Below, one piece after another: positions 55,513 to 64,000 of a stretch of DNA of 64,000 nt. Under the pieces are notes generated by a model. That model worked only from the letters and a program-made list of their open reading frames with translations. It did no database searches and was not told the DNA's origin. The position numbers were made by a program, and so were the translations under genes. Within the stretch, counting starts at the first letter, position 1; each line of letters begins with the position of its first letter. Source of the stretch: Prunus persica (taxonomy: Eukaryota; Streptophyta; Magnoliopsida; Rosales; Rosaceae); contig NC_034011.1 of assembly GCF_000346465.2 (NCBI RefSeq), forward strand, positions 18,326,676 to 18,390,675, in the 5' to 3' direction.

Positions 55513-55990
55513 GTCATGGCCTAAAATTAGTCTAGAATCAATTGAAATCCTCCATTTTTTGTATTTCCCTTAAAATCATTGAATTTTTTAATACACCCAA
55601 ACTTTTAAGGAATCCTTTAAAGTCATGATTGAATACAACCAAATTTAAATGGAATTTAAAAAGTGTGGATTGAATACACTCATAATTTTATATGCTTTTA
55701 TAAAATCATGATTAAATACACCTGGACTTGTAAACTTCTTTTAAAATTAGTCATGGCCTAAAATTAATCTAGAATCAATTGAAATCCTCCATTTTTTGTA
55801 TTTCCCTTAAAATCATTGAATTTTTTAATACACCCAAACTTTTATGGAATCCTTTAAAGTCATGATTGAATACAACCAAATTTAAATGGAATTAAAAAAG
55901 TGTGGATTGAATACACTCATAATTTTATATGCTTTTATAAAATCGTGATTAAATACACCTGGACTTGTAAACTTCTTTTAAATATTTTAA
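55513..55990. repeat. Two-copy tandem repeat, 239-bp period
   Basis: Copies start gtcatggcctaaaattagtc at 55513 and gtcatggcctaaaattaatc at 55752, nearly identical to about 55990. The word gattgaatacac-type recurs inside each. Confidence 0.9.
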
Positions 55991-56512
55991 AATTTCAATT
56001 GAGTACACTCTCCAAGAAAAAACGATTGGAACATGGCTCAAATGGCTAAGAAATAGGAGTTGGCGTACTTTGGTTTCATCACATCATTGATTATTTAAAA
56101 ACAATTAAGTTTTTAATCCTTTGGTAAAACATTGCCTAAATGACTCCGCTGTGCGATATAACTAATTGAGTTCTCAAACAATTAAGTTACATACCTCATT
56201 TCTCCATGCAAATAAAAAGTAAAGGTATGTAACTAATTGAGGTCTCATTATAAACCTACTGTTTTACTTCAAAGTTTCCAAGACTAATTAAATTAATCAA
56301 AGTTCCCATTTTGGGTTGCATCAACTTTCGGTGGAATGTATATAAAGAGTAATGTTCTTCATTGTTTATTCTATAAGTTACTAAACAATTCTTTCACTTT
56401 CCCACCCAAAAAATATAAGAAAATATATATAGAAGTATGACTATAACTTCAATGTTGTATATATGCACTTATTTCATGTATTAAATTGAATCTAACCTCA
56501 ATTCTACTAAAT
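55991..56512. other. Intergenic
   Basis: AT-rich, with a duplicated word (acctca..catgcaaataaaaagtaaaggtatgtaact). A TATA-like tataaagag at 56340 might have served the adjacent DUF26 relic. Confidence 0.35.
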
Positions 56513-57211
56513 ATGTTTTTCTTGGAATCCTTAATGATCCCTATAAGTCTCTTATCTTTCTCAATTTTTCTACAAGCGACTTGTGGATGCCCAATATTTG
56601 CAGATTATATAAGGCATAGTTATTTTAATCAACAAGAATTTCCATTGAGTGGAAGATATGAGGTTAACTTGGATAGTTTATTAATAGTATTATATGAAAA
56701 AGATTGTCATGGATTTCAAGCTGACACTTGGGGTAATTACAGTGATAATTATGTTGAAAGCAATATTGGAATGACATCTCCGTCACAAATTGTAGAAGTT
56801 GTAAAAGGTTCATAAGGCAAATGATTCATAGGCTTTGCCCCAAAAAGTGAGGTGCTATAATTTGGTATGACAATTGCCTCTTAAAATACTCAAATGAATA
56901 TTTCTTGACAATAAGTGACCCAACAAACGGTGATTTGTGTGACGAATGGAACATATGTTGATCCATTGTTGTTTAATCACAAAGTTTATGAGTTGTTACA
57001 CGAATTAGGTTATAAAGCTGTTGATGATCCACTGTTGTATGCCCATGGAAATCTACAGTTTGGTTTATTGAGTGGTTCAATTTATGGTGTAGCTCAATGC
57101 ACTCAAGACCTCCCTATCGTAAATTGTAGGAAGTGCTTTCAAGTTGCAATGAGTGAACTTCTAGTTCAAAGTTGGGGAATGAGAGTTGAGTGTGCTTATT
57201 ATGGGAATTGA
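56513..57211 (+). pseudogene. DUF26 / Gnk2-type cysteine-rich secretory protein pseudogene
   Basis: It starts MFFLESLMIPISLLSFSIFL, a signal peptide. Then come one broken and one better-kept Gnk2 (DUF26) domain. The second ends with CTQDLPIVNCRKCF, the diagnostic C-x8-C-x2-C, and a final Cys (VECAYYGN). Between 56815 and 56915 the first domain is broken by stops and shifts, although KSEVL...WYDNCLLKYSNEYF-type sequence can still be read across frames. No kinase follows, so the parent was a CRRSP-like secreted protein, a family with mannose-binding antifungal members. Confidence 0.75.
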
Positions 57212-57349
57212 TATATTAAACTTTACTCCTTTATATATACTATGTATTAACAAAATTCCCTTGCTCAAGTAGAAGGGATTAAAATATCAATCATTTTCCT
57301 TTGTGCATCAAATAAATTCACAAACAAATCTGGAATTCCATATTAGCGA

Positions 57350-57400
57350 ATGGGTTTTATCCTAGTGGAAAATGGCATTGACTTGAAGACCAGTTGTCTC
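57350..57400 (+). mobile_element. SINE head fragment related to the 37.8-kb SINE
   Basis: cctagtggaaaatggcattg and gaagaccagttgtctc parallel the first SINE (tagtccagtgaaaaatgacattg ... caaaccagtggtctc). It stops before the B box. Confidence 0.4.
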
Positions 57401-58904
57401 ATCTCTTTTCATTTTTCGAAGGTCTTCTTTGTTATACTCTGTAAGTACATCATGCAATTGTCTTCTTACATCAGTTTCATAAAATTCAGTGGGAGCAAGC
57501 CCCGATTCTTGGGTGCCATCAAAAGATACTATATTTTTATGAAATTTATTATCTCTAAGTAAAAACCAACGATGACCCTTATAGCAATACTTTCCTCCAT
57601 GTTTCAACCAACGAGATCTGGTGTGAATGATGCAATAAGGACATGCTTTCTCTCAATTAGTGCTCCAACCCGATAAGTTTCCATAGGCAGGGAAGTCATT
57701 GATAGTCAAGAATAATGCAGCATGTAGTTTAAACATTTGATTACTGGAAGCATCATAAGTAAGTATACCTTCATGCCACAATTCTTTTAGCTCATCGATT
57801 AGCGACTGTAGAAATACATCAATCTTAGGACCAGGTCTTCAGGCCATCAATGAGAACATATAAAATAAATCAAAAGTTTGCTTCGTGCACATCCATGGTG
57901 CCAAATTATATGGAATTAGAACAACATGCTATGTATTGTGATTTATGGACATTGTTCTAAACAAATTGAAACCATTTGAAGCTAAACCAAGCCTAATGGT
58001 TGTCACTAGCAAAATATGAATTCTTCTCATCAAATGTTTTCCACGCAGTTGTATCGGCTGGATGCCTTAGCGCACTGTCATTAGTACGTTCCTCTGTATG
58101 CCATTTCATAAGCAACGTTGTTTTAGAAGATATAAAAAGTCTTTGTAATCTTCTTTTTATGGGAAATATCTTGCTTGTTTAGTTGGTATTTTTCTATCCA
58201 AATTCTGAATATTTCCAAACTTACATTCCAACGGTTCATATCTAGATTCTTGGCAAATGTCACATTTTTCAAGTTTCTCATCCTCATCTCCGAATAACAT
58301 ACATCTCATGTCTTGAATTTCAAATCTAATTCAATAGTTATCTTTTGAGCCTCATAATAAGAGTCTGGTAGTTCTACTTCATTAGGGAAAGCTTCTTTTA
58401 GAAAACTCAACAACAATGTCACTGACTTGTTCATCCATCCACAAACCACTTTTATATGTAATAACCGAACAATGAAAGACAGTTTTGTGAACTTTTCACA
58501 TCCTGAATACAAAGGACATTCTGCATCTTGTAAGAATTTCAACTATCTTCTAGTTTCATCATTTCGCCCCTTAGCATTTGGTCCCTCACCATTCGGCCCC
58601 TGACCATTTGGTCCTTCACCATTCAGCCCCTCATCATATTCATTTTCTATTGGTCTATCATTCACTAAAATAGAATATGCATTTGGATGCCCAAATGCGT
58701 CATGTAGCATTCCAATCATATCATCACCAACAATCGAATCAAAAGTGGCGTCAGTATCTTGGTTTGCACATAATGATAGTTGTGGTGCCCTATGCTAAGT
58801 CCAATTTTTGTACTTGGACATAAACTCATGTCACATCCCTGGATTGGCTCCGTCATAGCACAATATTGTCCGCTTTGGGCCCCTCCCCTTAAAGTTTTGT
58901 TTCT

Positions 58905-59010
58905 AGGAACTCACGAGCAACTTCCCAGTGGGTCACCCATCCTGGGATTGCTCTAGCCCAAACTCACTTAACTTTGGAGTTCCCATGAAATCCGAAGTCA
59001 GTGAGCTCCC
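58905..59010 (-). ncRNA. 5S-rRNA-like segment of Cassandra (3' LTR)
   Basis: In sense: gggaactccaaagttaagtg, then gagtttgggctagagcaatc, then gatgggtgacccactgggaa. These align with the A box, intermediate element and C box of plant 5S genes (gaactccgcagttaagcg ... ggatgggtgacc). It is a promoter-like derivative, not a true 5S gene. Confidence 0.85.
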
Positions 59011-59243
59011 AAAAGGCCTCGTGCTAGATGGAGGTGGGCATGTACATATAAGGCACATTACCTTTTCTCCATTGGTCGATGTGGGATGTTACAATCCACC
59101 CATTTAAGTGCCCGACGTCCTCGTGGGCATACTCGCACCACACGGCAGAGTGGCTTTGATATCAAATTGTCACATCCTGGGATATGCTCCGCCGTAGCAC
59201 GATATTGTCCGCGTTGAGGCCCTCCCCTCACGGTTTTGTTTCT

Positions 59244-59350
59244 GGGAACTCACGAGCAACTTCCCAGTAGATCACCCATCCTGGGATTGCTCTAACCCAA
59301 ACTCGCTTAACTTCGGAGTTCCTATGGAATCCGAAGCCAGTGAGCTCTCA
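59244..59350 (-). ncRNA. 5S-rRNA-like segment of Cassandra (5' LTR)
   Basis: Sister copy: aactccgaagttaagcgagt is closer to real 5S than the other LTR, followed by ggatgggtgatctactggga, where the C box reads gtgatct instead of gtgacct. Confidence 0.85.
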
Positions 59351-59616
59351 AAAGGCCTCGTGCCAGATAGAGGTGGGCATGTACATATAAAGTACATCAC
59401 CCCCTCTCCGTTGGTCAATGTGGGATGTTACAACCCATCCCATCTTATATGCCCTCTTACTACATCCCTTGTGAACAAATTGTGACATTTCTTGCATGGA
59501 CAATAAATCTTTGTATCATCCCTATTTTTAGAAAATCCAAAATCCAAAAAATTCTTAACTCTAGTGAGATATTGCGTGGATGTTCGATCTCGTATATCTA
59601 TCCAACTCTTGTCCAT

Positions 59617-62124
59617 ACTTTTCTATTTGTTATTCAAGAACAAAGAAGAAATAATACCTACCAATCAATACTAGAAAATAATATTTGTAGAAACATAAAG
59701 TTGTGGGAGATAAGCAATCTGACCTTCTAAAATTTAAGCTTTTTATATCAATGAAAACCACAGCTATCGTTCACACGAACAATTCTTTATTGAAATCTCT
59801 GAATCTGCAATAAGAAATATTAAGAAGATTCTAATTGTCTTGTCTCATAAAAAAAATAATCATAAATACTAATTGTAATAATAAAAACAACCTTAACAAA
59901 CCCAAAGTGCTTTAGTTCTAAATGAAACCAGTTCTAAGTTTCAATTGTTTCAGCGAAATACTAGAATGATGTGAATTCTTTTTTTTACCAACTTAATGGC
60001 ATTTGTAAAAACCAAATGAAAACTATTCTTTCTTTTAATTTATTTAATTTTCTCTTGTACCGTACAAAGAGAGTGAAACCATAACAAACATAAATTGGGC
60101 TTATAAAAATCAATACCATATAGTCTGTTCATCCATGAATAGTCTACATCTCACTTTCATTGAAAACATAACAATTGTGATCAAATTCAAAGACTACAAT
60201 AAACCGACGACAATCACCAAACCAAAATTATAAGGTAGCCTCACTCTATCTTGATGGGATAAAGTTCCCAACTCTAACCCTATTTACACCATTAATACGC
60301 CAACTCCAACTAAAATTGTGGTCAAATTCAAAGACTCATTACTATGATAAATCTTGGCCTATTTACACAATTACAAACATAAAAAATTTGGGGCTAAGTT
60401 TCATGGCATTTTCATGTAAAAGAACAGGGGAAACCAAATTGCATACAATATGAAAACAAAACATGATCAAGTAGGACTAAATAAAAATCAACAATTAATC
60501 ATATGAACACCAAATACTCAAATAAATATTTTATTTTATTTTTTTGTAAAGAGGAGATTCAGTAAAATCCAAATGACAGAGGGCTAAAGGGGCACTACAG
60601 AAACTAAAGGCAATGAGTGATACAATCCCTAAGACAACTGACAATCCATAAACCATATAGGAAACCAACCAATTCCATAAACCATGATTAGGAAAAACAT
60701 AAAACTAACGAAAAAAAAAATTTAGAAAAAAAGCCATACCAAATACATACCTTGATAAGAGGAGGAAGGGTTCCCAAAATCTAAAAGTCGTTGATAAGGT
60801 TAGAATCGTCTCTTTAAATTGGCTGAAACCCTAGAAATTTTGCAACAAGAAGTTTTAAAATTCAAAACACAAACAAATTAGAGAATCCCAATAGAGAGAC
60901 TGATAGAGGGATGGAAAGATAGAGAATGACAGAGAGAGAGAGAGAGAGAAACCAACCGATTGTTGTGATCTCTAGCCTTTTTTGGCATCGATTTTGGCAT
61001 CGACTTGAGGAAGTCATGGACGAGGACTTGTGTAGTGTGGATTCTTATTTTGGGAATATTCGAGATCTGTTTAGCATCATTTGTAAATGTGTGTCCTCAT
61101 GATATTTTTCATAAGTTCTAGCTATATCTATTCAGTGAGTTAGTGATTGATCTAAGATCTTCTAAATGCATATCCCTCCATTATATGCAGCACTTCCAAA
61201 ACACGAAAGGTCTTATTTTTGTGGTTGATAGCAATGATAGGAACTAAATTTCAGAAGCCAGAGATGAGTCAGATAAGATGTTGAGTGAGGTAGTTTTCTT
61301 GATTCACATGTCTTATTTTCTGTGCTGCTACTTTATGATGTGATTTACAAAGTTAAGTTCTCATTATGAATGAGACAAGAATTTTGTGACTTTGTGGAGT
61401 TTGATTTTGGTTTTGCTACATACTTCTCGGAGTTACATTCTATGTTCCATTGTTGTACTTATATTTCTTGATATTTTACTTGCATCCTTTGTATCAGACT
61501 ATATGAGTGTTAAGTTATTTGTGTGATGATCGAAAACAAACTCATGCATAATTTCTAGAATGAAAACGTTTTATTTGGAAAAATAAGAGTTCACATATAT
61601 TGTAATACATCCATCATTATTTGGGTAATTATCTGTAACAATCAATAAATGTATCTCATACACTCAAAAGAAAGATGAGAAAATCTGGACTCGTAGATAA
61701 GCAAAAATAGGACATATTGTATCAGTCCTCTAAATAGTTCATCAACATGATTTTTCTAGCAGTGGTACAACAATTGCACATACTCTTGACATTTTTTGGT
61801 AATGGAATTCGAAGATAAAATTTGAGTCAGGATAAACTGAGAGATGCTAGTGCACTAGTATTAGCCAACAAAAATGATCTTCTAGATGCGATGACTATTA
61901 CATAATTGACTGAAGAGCTCGGTATGAATTCCCTTAAACACAAGCAACAATAACCTATTTTCCAATTTTCAGTATGCAATATTTAGTTCTCATATGTGAC
62001 CATCATTTCTGACTAGAGAGTATTAACTCTCTAGTTTCTCTTATGTATGAGCTAAATGAGTGTAAAACTCTAACACCTTAATTAAACTGGAGATTGGTCA
62101 AACTACATAATATAGAATAATTAA
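59617..62124. other. Intergenic, no gene recognised
   Basis: 2.5 kb AT-rich DNA between the TNP2 relic and the gypsy fragment. It has an (AG)n tract at 60931-60949. No protein domain, RNA gene or TIR pair identified. Confidence 0.4.
60931..60949. repeat. (AG)n microsatellite
   Basis: About nine AG units. Confidence 0.9.
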
Positions 62125-62149
62125 GTGGTTGTTGAATCTCATGTAAAGA

Positions 62150-63975
62150 TGATGGAATATGGCCTAAACTATGTGTCGAGGCAGTTGAAAGATCATGAAA
62201 AGAACTACCCAACAAATGATTTGGAGCTTGCTGCGGTGGTTCATGCGTTGAAGAGTTGGAGAGGTTATCCGTATGGGAAGAAGTTCAATGTCTATTATGA
62301 TCACAGAAGTTTAAAGTATATTTCCACCCAACGTGATTTGAATCTTTGACGAAGAAGGTAGATGGAGTGTATCAAATATTATGATTTTGATTTGTTGTAT
62401 CATCCAAGAAAGGCAAGTAGGAGGCCTCAAAGCATGTTAGCGAGTTTGATGCTGGCAGACCGAGATCTCTTTAGAATGATGAAGGTGTATGGTTTGGAGG
62501 TATGAAGGGATAGTATCTTAGCTAACCTGAATTTAGAACCACAGTTGGAAAAAGGAAGTAATGATGAAACATAAAGAAAATCCAGGCTTGCAGTAGATGA
62601 GGCAAGGGTTGAAGTGGGTGAAGCAGCTGAGGAGTGGAAGCTGCACTCAAACGGTAGTTTAAGATATAAGGATCAGATAGTTGTACCAAGGAATCAAGAT
62701 ATTAAGGAAAAGATAATGGACGTAGCTAACCGTACTCGCTTCACTATGCACCCTGGAAGTACCAAGTTGTATAAAGATCCCAAAAGAATGTATTATTGGA
62801 GGGCAATGAAGCGTGAAATAGCAAGGTATGTGGGACGTTGTGTAACTTGTCAACAAGTAAAAGCAGAACATCAGAAGCCAGCTGGAATGTTACAACCATT
62901 ACAAATCCCTGAGTGGAAGTGGGAATTCATCACAATGGACTTTGTCACAAATTTACCCAAGTCACCGAGGGGACACAATGGAATTTGGGTCATAGTTGAT
63001 AGACTCACAAAGTCGGCTCATTTCCTACCGATAAAGATGAACTCAACCATCGACTATTTCGCTTAGCTAAATATGGAGTGGATAGTCCGACCATATGGAG
63101 TTCCAAAGATGATTGTATCATATTGAGATCCTTGATTCACTTCTCGTCTATGAAAAAGGTTGCAATCGGAACTCGGTACTTAATTGGATATGAGTACGGC
63201 CTATCATCCTTAGTCTGATGGGCAGTCCGATAGAGTAATTCAAATTCTTAAGGATATGTTAAGAGCATGTGTACTAGACTTGGGTGATAAGTGGAGTGAG
63301 CATCTCCCACTTTCCGGGTTTGTATACAATAATAGTTATCAGAGTAGCATCTAAATGGCACCGTACGAAGCACTTTATGGGAGACCGTGTTAATCACCAA
63401 TGTGTTGGGCCGACACCGAGGATCAACTTGTGCTAGGCCCAGGCCTTATCAAAGAGACAACTGAGAAAGTCAGAGTTATCATAGAACGGCTACAAGCTGC
63501 TCAAAGTCGACAGAAGTCGTATGCGGACAAAAGGAAACGTCCCATTGAGTTCAATATTGGGGACCTTGTATTTTTGAAGGTTAGCCCTCAGAAAGGGATC
63601 CAAAGGTTTGGTGTACGAGGCAACTGGCACCAAGGTATGTTGGACCGTTCAAAGTAATTGAATGTGTCAGAACTACTGCATACAAATTGGAGTTACTGCC
63701 TCAATTGTCCTACGTACACAATGTTTTTCACGTTTCCCAGTTGAAGAAAAGTGCACCTGATCTCCCTTAAATCATGCCATGGTCGACTTGCCTATGCAGC
63801 AAGATGTGACCTATGAGGAAGGTCCTGTGAGCATTTTGGCCTACGAGACAAAACGACTCTGAAATCGAAACGTGCCGTTGGCCAAGGTTAAGTGGCAACA
63901 TCATGGAGTCGAGGGAGCAACTTAGGAGCTAGAGTTCGATATGAGAAGAAAGGATCCACACTTGTTTGAGTAAGG
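62150..63975 (+). pseudogene. Ty3/gypsy chromovirus fragment (RNase H to chromodomain)
   Basis: Order: RNase H end ([32 protein letters not shown]), zinc-binding integrase N-terminus (MHPGSTKLYKDPKRMYYW, CVTCQQVKAEHQKPAGML), integrase core (WKWEFITMDFVTNLPKSPRG, VIVDRLTKSAHFLPIKMN), GPY/F-like region (YKLELLPQLSYVHNVFHVSQ) and a chromodomain-like end (ILAYETKRLRNRNVPLAKVK, then HHGVEGAT). That is a Tekay/Del-type chromovirus. Many stops and shifts (for example 62347, 63064, 63120); the first zinc-ligand His region reads NRTR. The fragment continues beyond or ends at the window edge without a visible LTR. Confidence 0.9.
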
Positions 63976-64000
63976 AAATGTGTCTTGTAAATCTCGAGGA

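Larger units (their letters stand above)
58829..59432 (-). mobile_element. Complete Cassandra TRIM retrotransposon with 5S-rRNA-like LTRs
   Basis: Two LTRs of 265 bp each (58829-59093 and 59168-59432), in sense TGTAACATCCCACATYGACC ... GGATGTGACA, enclose only 74 bp. The internal part has a Met-tRNA primer site (ttgatatcaaagcc in sense) just after the 5' LTR. Flanks actca and accca (4 of 5) fit a 5-bp duplication. No coding capacity. Each LTR holds a 5S rRNA-like segment, which defines Cassandra. It sits inside the TNP2 pseudogene. Confidence 0.93.
57362..59616 (-). pseudogene. CACTA TNP2 transposase pseudogene, split by a Cassandra element
   Basis: On the minus strand: MDKSWIDIRDRTSTQYLTRV and KIYCPCKKCHNLFTRDVVRG (transposase-associated zinc domain, 59428-59616). 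After the Cassandra insertion come FMSKYKNWT, a GEGPNGQGPNGEGPN repeat (about 58560-58630), LYSGCEKFTKLSFIVRLLHI and LPDSYYEAQKI, and finally KYCYKGHRWFLLRDNKFHKN. These are ordered TNP2 pieces, in several frames with stops. The C-terminal half (including the catalytic core) is not seen. Confidence 0.85.

Noticed and set aside
58905..59350. Possible genuine 5S rRNA genes
   Set aside because: Both copies lie inside 265-bp LTRs of a Cassandra element and deviate from 5S at many positions; there is no 5S spacer or tandem array.

Overview
The window is nuclear DNA of a flowering plant, almost certainly a eudicot. Genes have plant-type introns and AT-rich intergenic DNA, and all main classes of plant transposable element are present. 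An antisense coiled-coil ORF in one LTR element resembles, from memory, ORFs common in Rosaceae genomes, so a Rosaceae species (Prunus, Pyrus or Malus type) is my best guess. That assignment is an inference, not a measurement.

Host genes. A ZFP4-like C2H2 repressor (about 3.8-4.6 kb, -). A CMPG1/PUB20-21-like U-box E3 ligase (11.2-12.5 kb, +) with a W-box-rich promoter. A TMK1-like LRR receptor kinase in two exons (16.2-20.0 kb, -). A tiny two-exon gene for a 68-residue secreted cysteine-rich peptide (30.3-30.8 kb, -). An At1g29790-type membrane-anchored methyltransferase (33.2-34.4 kb, +). A PLATZ zinc-binding protein (exons 36.0-40.6 kb, +). An MMD1/DUET-like PHD-finger protein in three exons (41.0-44.2 kb, -). 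From memory, ZFP4, TMK1, CMPG1 and MMD1 are consecutive Arabidopsis loci (At1g66140-At1g66170), and the duplicated Arabidopsis block near At2g01810-At2g01820 carries a PHD protein, a PLATZ protein and TMK3. The window therefore looks like an ancient conserved gene block stretched by transposons.

Mobile DNA. 1-2.7 kb: decayed Ty1/copia pol with its 3' LTR, next to a last exon of an ankyrin/PGG-type gene. 9.6-10.4 kb: Mutator-like element with a perfect 9-bp target duplication. 13.4-15.8 kb: hAT-like remnant and a long-TIR element that may hold a captured gene fragment. 20.5-27.6 kb: complete LTR retrotransposon without recognisable gag-pol, carrying a near full-length PH-domain (PH1-like) gene plus other gene-like fragments in sense and a coiled-coil ORF in antisense. 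28.8-29.7 kb: hAT-type element. 37.7-38.7 kb: two SINEs with 12-16 bp target duplications. 44.5-48.3 kb: PIF/Harbinger element with both ORFs decayed. 48.9-51.8 kb: element flanked by TAA. 52.7-55.4 kb: CACTA element. 57.3-59.6 kb: TNP2 transposase pseudogene split by a complete Cassandra TRIM with 5S-rRNA-like LTRs. 62.1-64 kb: Ty3/gypsy chromovirus fragment.

The most unusual object is the 7.1-kb LTR element upstream of TMK1: a transduplicating, gag-pol-less retrotransposon with a recurrent-looking antisense protein. The short Cys-rich secreted peptide gene and an apparent GA-AG intron in the PLATZ gene come next. All family assignments are by eye from motifs; no database search was run.
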